A stretch of DNA of 38,686 bases, taken from positions 1 to 38,686 of the forward strand of contig JACRHE010000117.1 of assembly GCA_016217695.1 (NCBI GenBank), given 5' to 3'. Both the position numbers and the translations under genes were made by a program. How positions within the stretch are numbered: the first letter of the stretch is position 1; each line of letters begins with the position of its first letter. Shown here piece by piece: positions 17,395 through 25,584 of this stretch. The notes beneath the pieces were generated by a model. It was given only the letters and a program-made list of their open reading frames with translations. It did not search any database and was not told where the DNA came from. This DNA comes from Nitrospirota bacterium. Its GTDB lineage: Bacteria; Nitrospirota; Thermodesulfovibrionia; Thermodesulfovibrionales; UBA6898.

Positions 17395-17409
17395 GCAAAT
17401 TATATGCCA
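17395..17409 (-). promoter_or_regulatory. Sigma-54 (-24/-12) promoter match
   Basis: The minus strand reads TGGCATATAATTTGC, giving GG-N10-GC with both conserved elements (TGGCA and TTGC). It lies 16 bases before the copy A DUF294 start and downstream of the palindromic repeats at 17537-17599. A TATAAT sigma-70-like -10 box is embedded in it without a good -35 box. The predicted start, about 17383, would give a nearly leaderless transcript, so the site is good in sequence but unproven. Confidence 0.55.
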
Positions 17410-17536
17410 TTAATAGGCGGGGTCTGATGCATGTCTTAACTCATTGTAAATTAAGGATATTCTGAAGATTGTGGAGATGATTTAAGATGAAAACCTAAAG
17501 AACTAATTTGAGGTCTACTAAAAAGATGCTACAATA

Positions 17537-17599
17537 AGTTACATGACTTCGAGAGAGACGAATTTAATCTGATTTTTCAGCGAGTTACGCGATGTAACT
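17537..17599. promoter_or_regulatory. AGTTAC/GTAACT inverted repeats, candidate activator-binding sites
   Basis: The perfect palindrome AGTTACGCGATGTAACT occupies 17583-17599. A further AGTTACAT octamer at 17537-17544 is the inverted copy of the ATGTAACT in its right arm. The palindrome is about 200 bases upstream of the sigma-54 promoter match, a usual distance for an NtrC-type enhancer site. It lies just beyond the 3' end of the complete NtrC-type regulator gene. GTTATA and TATAAC arms at 17620-17651 form a further imperfect repeat. The rest of this 306-base AT-rich gap (17379-17684) holds no gene that I can see. Confidence 0.5.
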
Positions 17600-17684
17600 A
17601 TTTTTCACATCTGTAGCAGGTTATAGGAATATTCGTAACACCACTTATAACTGATTGATTTTACAATTTATTCGCATCCGGCTG

Positions 17685-19037
17685 TCAGCTTAATTTCCTC
17701 GGCAGTCCCCATCTCTTTCTCTTTTCCCACAAGGCCTTTCTCGTGATCCCCAGCATACCGGCAAGCTGCTGCTCGTTGTATCTTTCCTGATATAAAAGTA
17801 TGAACTCCTTTGTGTAGTCCTCTATGGAAAGGACCCTTTCGATTGAGTCGGTTATAAAAGAATCTGCTGTCTTCATACTGTCAGGAAGATGCTCCGGGAA
17901 GATGGTGTTACTGTCCGTTATAAGCACTGCCCTCTCTACGATATTCTGCAACTCCCTGACATTTCCGGGCCAGAAGTAATCTGTCAGAAGTTTCATCGCA
18001 GCATCATCAATGATTCTCACATGCTTGCCTATCTCATTGGAAAATTTCTCCATAAAATGCTTCGCAAGTATAATAACGTCTTCTTTGCGCTCCCTCAGCG
18101 GCGGCATCTTCAGCGTCACCACATTTATCCTGTAATAGAGGTCCTCCCTGAAGAGTCCCTCCTTGACCATCTTTGAGATATCCCTGTTCGTTGCCGTAAT
18201 GCACCTGAGGTCGATCTTCCTGCTCTGTATCCCTCCGACAGGCCTCACCTCATGGTCGTCTATCACCCTGAGCAGCTTTGACTGCAGAGACTGGTCAAGG
18301 TCTCCTATCTCATCGAGAAAGACTGTGCCTCCGTCAGCCTCGGCGAAAAGCCCCCTTTTCGACGCAACCGCGCCGGTGAAGGCTCCCTTCATATATCCGA
18401 ACAGCTCAGACTCAAGAAGATTCTCCGGAATTGCGCTGCAGTTTATCGGGACAAAGGGTCTCTCCCTCCTTGAGCTGTTGTAATGCACTGCCCTTGCAAA
18501 TAACTCCTTGCCTGTGCCGGTCTCGCCCAGAAGCAGCACGTTGCTTTTTGAGTCTGAGATCTTTTTGACCTCATTAATCAGCGAGGTGATGGCAGCGCTC
18601 TGTCCGACAATCCTCACGAAATCATACCTGCCTTCAATCTGTTTTTTGAGAAGCAGGTTTTCCCTTCGCAGGGACTTCTCCCTTAAGGCATTTCTGACTA
18701 TTCTGATGATCTCGTCATGTATGATCGGTTTTACTATGTAGTCGTATGCGCCTGCCCTTAATGCCTCAACAGCTGTTTCCAGAGACCCGTAGGCGGTGAT
18801 TATGATTACAGTCTGATCAGGACTGAGTTCGCGGCTTTTTTTCAGCAGCTCGATGCCGTTGATGCCCGGGAGGATGATATCTGTAATGATGAGTTCATAT
18901 GATCTTTCCTCAATTATCTTCAGCGCAGACTCTGCAGTGTTGGCCACATCTATCTCAAATCCTTCACGTAAAAAGACCCTTTTCAGCGATTCACGAAGGG
19001 TCTCTTCATCTTCAACAATCAACAGTCTTTCAGCCAT
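17685..19037 (-). CDS. Complete NtrC/AtoC-type sigma-54 response regulator
   Basis: A 450-residue activator in three domains. The receiver (1-120) has the acidic pocket ED at 9-10, phosphorylation site D53 and K103. The AAA+ domain has Walker A GETGTGKE (171-178), GAFTGA (218-223, sigma-54 contact), Walker B FLDEI (240-244), arginine-finger region FREDLYYRI (296-304) and NVREL. The Fis-type helix-turn-helix is at about 420-443 (EQQLAGMLGITRKALWEKR). Every key residue is canonical, so it should activate sigma-54 promoters. A GAGG site lies just before its ATG. Likely kinase partner: the SSS-domain histidine kinase encoded at 22636-25584, based on proximity. Likely targets are the copy A DUF294 promoter and acetate genes. 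Confidence 0.95.
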   Translation of the reverse strand: MAERLLIVEDEETLRESLKRVFLREGFEIDVANTAESALKIIEERSYELIITDIILPGINGIELLKKSRELSPDQTVIIITAYGSLETAVEALRAGAYDYIVKPIIHDEIIRIVRNALREKSLRRENLLLKKQIEGRYDFVRIVGQSAAITSLINEVKKISDSKSNVLLLGETGTGKELFARAVHYNSSRRERPFVPINCSAIPENLLESELFGYMKGAFTGAVASKRGLFAEADGGTVFLDEIGDLDQSLQSKLLRVIDDHEVRPVGGIQSRKIDLRCITATNRDISKMVKEGLFREDLYYRINVVTLKMPPLRERKEDVIILAKHFMEKFSNEIGKHVRIIDDAAMKLLTDYFWPGNVRELQNIVERAVLITDSNTIFPEHLPDSMKTADSFITDSIERVLSIEDYTKEFILLYQERYNEQQLAGMLGITRKALWEKRKRWGLPRKLS

Positions 19038-19082
19038 CGTGCCTCAAGTATATCACAGCGCCTGCGGCCCCTCGGAAAGGCC

Positions 19083-19472
19083 CTATCGCTCCGGGGCCTT
19101 TCCGTCGAGCGCATTTCGGACGATCCTTTTAATATCGTCATGTGAAAGGGGTTTCGTTATGTACTCATATGCGCCGGCGCCGATGGCTTCATCCGCTGTC
19201 CAGAGATTGTCGTACGCGGTCATTATCAGTACAAGCTGACCTGGGTTCAGGACCCTGCATTTTTTCAGAAGCTCGATGCCGTTCATGCCCGGCAGCATTA
19301 TATCAGTGATGATGACGTCATAAGACTTATCCTCAAGCATGCTGAGGGCGTCCTCTGCGCTTGAGGCGATATCGACCTCGTATCCCTCGCGCATAAAGAC
19401 CCTCTTCAGCGATTCGCACAGGGTATCCTCGTCTTCCACTATAAGCAGTCTTTCAGTCATATCCGGTCTCAT
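19083..19472 (-). CDS. Stand-alone receiver domain, truncated relative of the neighbouring NtrC-type regulators
   Basis: A 129-residue protein made of a single receiver domain, with phosphorylation site D57 (D53 if counted from the internal ATG at 19458-19460) in IITDIMLPG and K in TKPLSHDD. Its first 120 residues align without gaps to the receivers of the two flanking sigma-54-type regulators. The sequence RIVRNALDGKAPER then stops exactly where those continue into the linker. It therefore looks like a regulator that lost its AAA+ and DNA-binding parts. The active-site residues are kept, so it may still accept phosphate, as a phosphate sink or CheY-like output. The first ATG overlaps the stop of the DUF294 copy B gene (ATGA); the second ATG, 12 bases on, is an equal candidate. 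Confidence 0.88.
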   Translation of the reverse strand: MRPDMTERLLIVEDEDTLCESLKRVFMREGYEVDIASSAEDALSMLEDKSYDVIITDIMLPGMNGIELLKKCRVLNPGQLVLIMTAYDNLWTADEAIGAGAYEYITKPLSHDDIKRIVRNALDGKAPER

Positions 19473-21361
19473 TTGATGAACGGTTTATATTTCTCGGTTA
19501 TCAGTACCTGCAGCCCCGATATGAGATGAAACGCCTCTTTCATCGTCTTTTTCTCGAGACTGCTCATGCTGTTGGGATTAATGAAATTGTCAGGCGCCTT
19601 TCCTTCATTTATCATCCCGAAGCGGTGATGTATCCTCAGCTGCATGAAATACTCAAAGATATGCTCAAGATCATTGATACGGTCCTCAATCGGCGAGCTT
19701 TTACCCCTGAGTCTCCTGAGCCTCTCGATAGTGGATGTCTCCTTTATGCCCTTTTCAAGGGCAAAGAGCCTCACTGCATCGACAAGGGGCCTGAGGCCCT
19801 TCAGTTTTAGGTCGATCTTATCCTTGTGCTCACCGCCCTTTTCGACCACAAAAGATTTCAGGATGCCTATCGGCGGCGTATTCTTTACTATCACGTCCGC
19901 CATCCGGCCCAGAAACACCGTACTGTCTCTGAGCAATAAGAGAAAATGATCCTTCAGTTCATCGGAAAGACCGCTTTTGCCGTAAACAGGTCTCATGTCA
20001 AAAAATATAAGCGATCTCATGACCGACTCGGCGGCAGGCTCGTTTATCCAGCCGGTAAAATATGTCTTCCAGGTCTTAATCGGCTGACACCATAGCGGGT
20101 TATCCGCAGAATAGGATTCAGGACAGGGGGGGTATCCGATCTGCAGCAGGCAGTCCTTCACAAAGGCAGTAAAACCGGCAAAATATTTCGCTATTACTTC
20201 TTCGTCATCAGCCGCCGGATCAGCGTAAATGATGCCGTTGTCCTGGTCGGTCTTGAAGATCTGCTCCTTGCGACCCTCCGTGCCCAAGACGACCCAGCAA
20301 TACGGGACAGGCGGCTGGCCAAACTGTCTCTCTGCCAGCTCAAGCACCTTTCTGATCAGCCTGTCATTTATCTCAGTCACTATCGTCGATACGCTTAGGG
20401 CCTTTGCACCTTCTTTCAGCAGAAGTCCCAGCAGATTATTTATCCTGCCTGCCGCTGACACAAGCCCGTATATGTTCTGCTGGTTGTCGACATTGTGCGC
20501 TATGGAAAGGGGAGAGGTCCCCTGCAGCATCATAAGATCGTGGTTTGTCATGATACCGTGAAGCTCGCCCTCTTTTATGACAAGTATATGATGTATGTTA
20601 TATTTGATCATCTTCAGCACCGCCTCAAAGCAGAAGTCATCGGCATCGGCCCTGATCAGGGAGATGGTCATGATGTTCCTTACCGGCTCCTCAATGCTTC
20701 TTCCCCTGGCAACCACCTTCTCTCTGAGGTCCCTGTCTGTTATGATGCCAACAGGCAGTCTTCTTTTGTCGAGGATTATGAGGGAGCTGATCCTGTTTTT
20801 CGCCATGATCCCGGCCGCCTCCTTTATGGTCAGGTCTTCGTCGACAGTGACCGCGCCTGTAGCTATATCCCCGACCTTGGTGGTAAACAGAAGGCGCTCC
20901 GCGCTTCCATAGAGAAGGCTTTTCTTGTGCATCTCGCTGTAAGTCCTGTCGACATATCTTGAGAGGTAGGACATGAAGTATTCTGCAAAGGCAGGAGACG
21001 ACTCAAGGAGGTTTGATACCTTCTCCCTGCCGAGTATGTAGCATATGGTATCATCCACGGTCACGACATTCGTCTTCTGCCTGTCCCTGCCGATCATGGA
21101 GAGGAAACCGAAGTTGTCGCCTTCGCCCTTGTAGTCCATCACGACTTCATCTCCGTCGTCGGACCTCATAGAGACCTTCACCGCGCCCTTCTTTATGATC
21201 CATACAGACTCGCTGGGCGGCCCGTGCTGCTTCAGGATAAGGGTGTCCCGGGGATAGAACTCCATGGACAGGCTTCCTGCCACGCCTCTCAGCGTGGCCT
21301 CGTCAAGAAACTGGAAGGGTGGGTTCTTCTTCAGAAAACCAACGACATCTTCGATGATCAT
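19469..21361 (-). CDS. cNMP-binding, CBS-pair, DUF294 nucleotidyltransferase-like regulator (copy B)
   Basis: A 630-residue paralogue of the copy A protein with the same order: a cyclic-nucleotide-binding fold with GEGDNFGFLSMIG, a CBS pair with GIITDRDLREKVV and GIMTNHDLMM, a nucleotidyltransferase core GTEGRKEQ followed by TDQDN, and a helical C-terminal domain. Serine of GSxGR is replaced by threonine, a mild change. The ATG at 21359-21361 is chosen because it aligns with the copy A start and follows the stop of the upstream regulator by one base. An in-frame TTG at 21374-21376 would add five residues. It sits between two receiver-containing genes and overlaps the receiver-only gene, so it is probably part of the same signalling relay. 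Confidence 0.9.
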   Translation of the reverse strand: MIIEDVVGFLKKNPPFQFLDEATLRGVAGSLSMEFYPRDTLILKQHGPPSESVWIIKKGAVKVSMRSDDGDEVVMDYKGEGDNFGFLSMIGRDRQKTNVVTVDDTICYILGREKVSNLLESSPAFAEYFMSYLSRYVDRTYSEMHKKSLLYGSAERLLFTTKVGDIATGAVTVDEDLTIKEAAGIMAKNRISSLIILDKRRLPVGIITDRDLREKVVARGRSIEEPVRNIMTISLIRADADDFCFEAVLKMIKYNIHHILVIKEGELHGIMTNHDLMMLQGTSPLSIAHNVDNQQNIYGLVSAAGRINNLLGLLLKEGAKALSVSTIVTEINDRLIRKVLELAERQFGQPPVPYCWVVLGTEGRKEQIFKTDQDNGIIYADPAADDEEVIAKYFAGFTAFVKDCLLQIGYPPCPESYSADNPLWCQPIKTWKTYFTGWINEPAAESVMRSLIFFDMRPVYGKSGLSDELKDHFLLLLRDSTVFLGRMADVIVKNTPPIGILKSFVVEKGGEHKDKIDLKLKGLRPLVDAVRLFALEKGIKETSTIERLRRLRGKSSPIEDRINDLEHIFEYFMQLRIHHRFGMINEGKAPDNFINPNSMSSLEKKTMKEAFHLISGLQVLITEKYKPFIK

Positions 21362-21362
21362 G

Positions 21363-22538
21363 TCAGCAGCTGTCAAGAAGCTGCGGAAAATGCTCAGCCC
21401 TGATTATACCGCCGGACGACACCAATATTGCATGTTCTATCACGTTCTGCAGCTCCCTCACATTGCCGGGCCAATGATATCTTTCAAAAAGGTCCATGAC
21501 AGCGTCATCCACGAGATTGATCTTCCTGCATAAGTCAGTTGAATACATGCTGATGAAATAATCGGCAAGCGGCCGTATGTCCTCTTTACGATCCCTCAAA
21601 GGCGGAAGTCTGAGTGTAACACCGTTTATGACCTGAAAAAAATCATCCCTCAACAGGCCTTCATTCAACGCAGTCTCTGTCTCCATATTCGTCGCGGAAA
21701 TAAAGCGTATGTCGGCCCTTATATCCTGCACACCTCCGACAGGTCTCACCCCCCGCTCCTTCATGACACGTGAGAGCTTCAGCTGCAGTCCGTCGCTGAG
21801 GTCCGAGATCTCCCGCAGAAACACCGTACCGCCGTTGGCCTTCTCCAGAATTCCTTTTTTGGAAGTCAATGCGCCATGGAATGCGCCCTTCAAATACCCG
21901 AATAGTTCAGGGTCTCTCTCGCCTTCCGGAATTGAACTGAAGTTTACCGGCACAAACGGCTTATCCGCGACAGGACTGTTTAAGTGTATAGCCCTTGCAA
22001 TAAGTTCCTTTCCTGTTCCTGTCTCCCCGATTATCAGAACGTTTTTATCTGTAGCGGCGATCGCAACTGCCTCATCGATTACCCTCTTCATCGCAGGGCT
22101 CTCGCCGATCATCCGGCTCAGGTCGTAGCGTTTCTCCAGCTGCTTTCTGAGAAAGAGATTCTCTTCGAGAAGGGCTCCCTGCCTCAGCGCGTTTCTGACT
22201 ATCTGCTTTATCTCCTCATGCATCACCGGCTTGACAACATAGTCATAAGCGCCGGCCCTGAGAGCCTCAACTGCCGTCTCCAGCGAAGCGTAAGCGGTCA
22301 TGATTATGACTATCTGCTCAGGAAGTCTTTCCTTTATCTTCTTTAACAGTTCTATCCCGGTTATGCCCGGCAAAATGATATCCGTTATTATCAGGTCATA
22401 GAAGCCCTCTTCGAAAATCCCGATCGCTGCCTCTGCGTTATCGACCGTATCCACAGAATAGCCTTCCCTCACGAGCACCCTTTTCAGGGACTCGCAGAGG
22501 GTCTCCTCATCTTCGACTATAAGCAGTCTCTCGGCCAA
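21363..22538 (-). CDS. Degenerate NtrC-type response regulator lacking the DNA-binding domain
   Basis: A 391-residue protein that aligns without gaps to the complete regulator encoded at 17685-19037 through residue 370, then ends. The receiver (D53, K103) and Walker A GETGTGKE (171-178) are intact. However, the sigma-54 contact loop reads GAFHGA (T221 to H), Walker B reads FLREI (D242 to R), and the arginine-finger region reads LLRDDFFQVI, with the second arginine (303) replaced by valine. No helix-turn-helix follows. It may bind nucleotide and phosphate but is unlikely to hydrolyse ATP normally or open sigma-54 promoters. It probably acts as a modulator of its relatives. Start is TTG with GAGGTGAAG upstream; the gene overlaps the TTG version of copy B. 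Confidence 0.9.
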   Translation of the reverse strand: MAERLLIVEDEETLCESLKRVLVREGYSVDTVDNAEAAIGIFEEGFYDLIITDIILPGITGIELLKKIKERLPEQIVIIMTAYASLETAVEALRAGAYDYVVKPVMHEEIKQIVRNALRQGALLEENLFLRKQLEKRYDLSRMIGESPAMKRVIDEAVAIAATDKNVLIIGETGTGKELIARAIHLNSPVADKPFVPVNFSSIPEGERDPELFGYLKGAFHGALTSKKGILEKANGGTVFLREISDLSDGLQLKLSRVMKERGVRPVGGVQDIRADIRFISATNMETETALNEGLLRDDFFQVINGVTLRLPPLRDRKEDIRPLADYFISMYSTDLCRKINLVDDAVMDLFERYHWPGNVRELQNVIEHAILVSSGGIIRAEHFPQLLDSC

Positions 22539-22586
22539 TCTTCACCTCATCGCAAATGCCATAGTTACTTTAAATCCGCCAGAAAG

Positions 22587-22605
22587 ATTCCGGACAGGCC
22601 GGAAT
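22587..22605. repeat. Short REP-like palindrome
   Basis: ATTCCGG (22587-22593), loop ACAGG, CCGGAAT (22599-22605) form a perfect seven-base-pair stem in the 97-base gap between the histidine kinase and the degenerate regulator. With its flanks (GTCATTCCGG... on the minus strand) it resembles small palindromic repeats scattered in many proteobacterial-type genomes. Only this copy was noticed here. An AGTTAC hexamer occurs nearby at 22563-22568. Confidence 0.5.
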
Positions 22606-22635
22606 GACAAAGCTGCAATTAATACTATACCGACA

Positions 22636-25584
22636 CTATGTGATCACCGGGAGAGTTATCGTAAAGGTAGTGCCCTCTCCCTTTTTACTCTTTACTCCTA
22701 TTGTCCCGTTATGCTCCCTGATTATACCATAGCAGATGCTGAGACCCAGTCCTGTGCCCCTGCCCGGCGGCTTGGTCGTAAAGAAGGGATCAAATATCCT
22801 GTCGAGTATAGCGTCATCAATGCCTGTGCCGGAGTCAGTGAAGTCTATTTCTACTGATTCGTTTCTCCTCTTCATCGAGACAGTCAGCTTTCCGCCTGAG
22901 GTCATTGCGTCGATGGCATTGAGCATCAGGTTCAGAAAAACCTGCTGGATCTGGTCAGGGTTCAGTTTAAGGGGCGGGATATCATCAATATCAGAGACAA
23001 GCCGGATATTTTTAAACCTCTTGTCATATTTCACCAGATTGATCGTCCTGTCGAGGATCTCCGAGATATTGGATATCACCTTCTCCTTTGTGGATATCCT
23101 GGCAAAGTCCCCGAGGCTCCTGACTATATTTGCGATCCTCTCTATGTGATTATTTATCGTCTTTAAGGACTCCCCGGTAAAATTGATATCTTCGCCGGAA
23201 CTCATATCAAGAGACCTCAGCTCCTGCACAAGTGACGAAATGGATGCAAGGGGATTGCCTATCTCATGGGATATGCCTGCAGTCAGCTTTCCGAGACTTG
23301 CAAGCTTGGATGCCTGCAGCAGCTGCTCCTCCATCTTTTTCTTCTCCGTTATATCTTCTAAAATGACAACGTGTCCTCCTGAGGGGTCCTTAAAAGGGCT
23401 GATATTTATCTTGAAGGTCTGAAAAGAGGGCGTCTGGAGAGTGATCTCCTCATATTCGTTCTGCAGGAATATATCCCTGCTTATCCATGGCAGCAGACTC
23501 ACAATATGATTATTATGTGCAGAAGATCTTTTTATCCCTGTTATGGCCTCCATATGCCTGTTCCAGTACTTGACCATCAGTACGGAATCTATGGTCAGGA
23601 TTCCGACAGGAGCGCTTTCGATGATGTTTTCACTGAATTCCTTCAGATATGCGAGATTCCTGTTGGCCTCTGCAAGTTCCTGTCTTGAGAGTCTGAGGGT
23701 ATCGGTCATCTGCTTTATGGAGCTTGAGATCTCGCCTCTTTCCCTTTCAGTGAGCGTCAGCTTATCCTCAAATATGATGGTTGCGATGGCCGATCCCAGG
23801 GCCCCGGACAATACCCTCTCGGCCTCATCTCTCAGCCTGAAAAGATCATCCTGGGAAGCAGACTCCCTCCTGATGCCGTTTCTGGCTATGAAATGCTCTA
23901 TGATGTCCCTCGCCTCTTTTCTCCCTACATATTGACCAAGTATCTCCTCTATCTGCCGTATGCTGTATATGCCTTTTACAGGCAGCATCCTCGGGGAATA
24001 GGACTCTACGAAAAGGAGCGCCTGCTTCTCCTCATCGCCCCTCTGTTTTGTAAAGATAGACAGTCCGATATAGCAGACAATATTAAAGAAGAGCCCCCAA
24101 AACAGGGAATGGCTCCACCTGTCGAGCCCTCTGAGGCCGAAAAGGGAATGGGGATTGAAGATCTCGGAGTTTATCAGATACGAAAAAAACCCCTCATCAC
24201 TGATGACCCCGGCCTTCAGCATTGCCGGCATAAAGAGGGTATAAAACCATATGACAAAGCCTGCTGTGATGCCTCCTATGGCGCCTATCTTGTTCCCCCT
24301 TTTCCAGAAAAGCCCCAGTATTATTGACGGCGCAAATATCGTGACCGCCTCGAAGGATTTCAGCCCGATATCCACAAGGGTATAGAACTCCCCGATGGAT
24401 ACCGCAAAGAAATAGCCAAGAAAGACGCACCCGAGGATGATAAGCCTCTTGAGGTTGAGAATGATCGTGGGGAACCCCTTCATCTCGTTGAAACGGAAGA
24501 TGGCGGGCATAACGAGGTTATTCATCACCATGGTTGACAGGGCCAGTGATTCGACGATCACCATGCCTGTTGCAGCAGAAAAGCCGCCGATGAACACTAT
24601 AAGGGCCAGCAGGGACTGCCCCTGTCCAAGCGGAACCGTCAGGACAAAGCTGTCTGCATCGGCCTGGCTGCCGCCAAGGAGGAGCCCGCCAAAGGCAACA
24701 GGCATGACAAAGATGTTTATGAGAAACAGATAGAGAGGAAAGAGCCACATAGCCCTGGATACGTGCGATACGTCGGAATTCTCCACAACAGAGACATGAA
24801 ACTGCCTCGGCAGAAACATGATGGCCATCATAGAGAGAAACAGCAAAGAAGCCCATTCGTTGTGGCTTACAGATGTGCCCCCTCCCAGAAAGAGAAGGTC
24901 TCCGTACTGGGAGGCCTTGATCTTCTCAAATATATCGTAGAAGCCGTCAAACAGGCCGTAGGTGACAAAGAAACCCACCATAAGAAAGGCGATCAGCTTG
25001 ACTATGGATTCGAAGGCTATCGCAAATACCAGCCCCTCGTGCCTTTCTGAGGAATCGAGCCTCCTGGCGCCGAAGATTATGGCGAATATGCCCAATATCA
25101 GGGTTATGAACCATCCGGCCTCGGCGCTTCCCCTTGTCTCACCCGCAAGTATTATGAAGGTCTTCATGATAGCCTTTATCTGGAGCCCGAGGTAAGGCGT
25201 GATTCCGACCAGAGCAACAAAGGCCACGAGGGCCGAAAGAAAGATCGATTTGCCGTACCTTGAGCCAACGAAATCGGAAATGGTGGTTATCCTGTTTTCC
25301 TTCGAAATGATGATGATCTTCCTCAGGATAATCCACCAGAGAGAGGCCATCAGCGTCGGACCGAGATAGATAGTCAGAAATGACAGACCTGACGTGGCAG
25401 CCTTGCCCACGCTGCCGTAAAAAGTCCATGAGGTGCAATAGACGGCCATGGACAGGGAATACACATACGGGTTCGAAACAATACTCCTGCCGGTCTTTTC
25501 CCTCCTCTCCGCGTAATATGCGATCAGAAAGAGAAGGCTGAGATAGGCAAGGATGAAGATAAACAGCAGCCAGCCCTTAAACAC
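22636..25584 (-). CDS. Hybrid Na+/solute symporter-domain histidine kinase (CbrA/CrbS-like)
   Basis: A 982-residue sensor kinase. About 1-510 form an SSS-type transporter domain with some 13 helices (for example SLSMAVYCTSWTFYGSVG, typical of this kinase group, and ITTISDFVGSRYGK). Next come a helical region, a PAS domain (about 650-745, with ENIIESAPVGILTID), the phosphoacceptor box GISHEIGNPL with H773, then the HATPase with NLMLNAID, DSGTGI, DPFFTTK and GTGLGL. In Vibrio and Pseudomonas, related CrbS/CbrA kinases control acs or carbon use (recalled knowledge). Here the acs operon lies on the same strand 8 kb downstream. Start is GTG, overlapping the preceding 60-residue gene by 8 bases. 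It probably phosphorylates one or more of the three receivers encoded downstream. Confidence 0.92.
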   Translation of the reverse strand: MFKGWLLFIFILAYLSLLFLIAYYAERREKTGRSIVSNPYVYSLSMAVYCTSWTFYGSVGKAATSGLSFLTIYLGPTLMASLWWIILRKIIIISKENRITTISDFVGSRYGKSIFLSALVAFVALVGITPYLGLQIKAIMKTFIILAGETRGSAEAGWFITLILGIFAIIFGARRLDSSERHEGLVFAIAFESIVKLIAFLMVGFFVTYGLFDGFYDIFEKIKASQYGDLLFLGGGTSVSHNEWASLLFLSMMAIMFLPRQFHVSVVENSDVSHVSRAMWLFPLYLFLINIFVMPVAFGGLLLGGSQADADSFVLTVPLGQGQSLLALIVFIGGFSAATGMVIVESLALSTMVMNNLVMPAIFRFNEMKGFPTIILNLKRLIILGCVFLGYFFAVSIGEFYTLVDIGLKSFEAVTIFAPSIILGLFWKRGNKIGAIGGITAGFVIWFYTLFMPAMLKAGVISDEGFFSYLINSEIFNPHSLFGLRGLDRWSHSLFWGLFFNIVCYIGLSIFTKQRGDEEKQALLFVESYSPRMLPVKGIYSIRQIEEILGQYVGRKEARDIIEHFIARNGIRRESASQDDLFRLRDEAERVLSGALGSAIATIIFEDKLTLTERERGEISSSIKQMTDTLRLSRQELAEANRNLAYLKEFSENIIESAPVGILTIDSVLMVKYWNRHMEAITGIKRSSAHNNHIVSLLPWISRDIFLQNEYEEITLQTPSFQTFKINISPFKDPSGGHVVILEDITEKKKMEEQLLQASKLASLGKLTAGISHEIGNPLASISSLVQELRSLDMSSGEDINFTGESLKTINNHIERIANIVRSLGDFARISTKEKVISNISEILDRTINLVKYDKRFKNIRLVSDIDDIPPLKLNPDQIQQVFLNLMLNAIDAMTSGGKLTVSMKRRNESVEIDFTDSGTGIDDAILDRIFDPFFTTKPPGRGTGLGLSICYGIIREHNGTIGVKSKKGEGTTFTITLPVIT

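Noticed and set aside
22539-22570. TGGCATTTGC before the degenerate regulator, looking like part of a sigma-54 site
   Set aside because: The spacing between GG and GC is four bases instead of ten.
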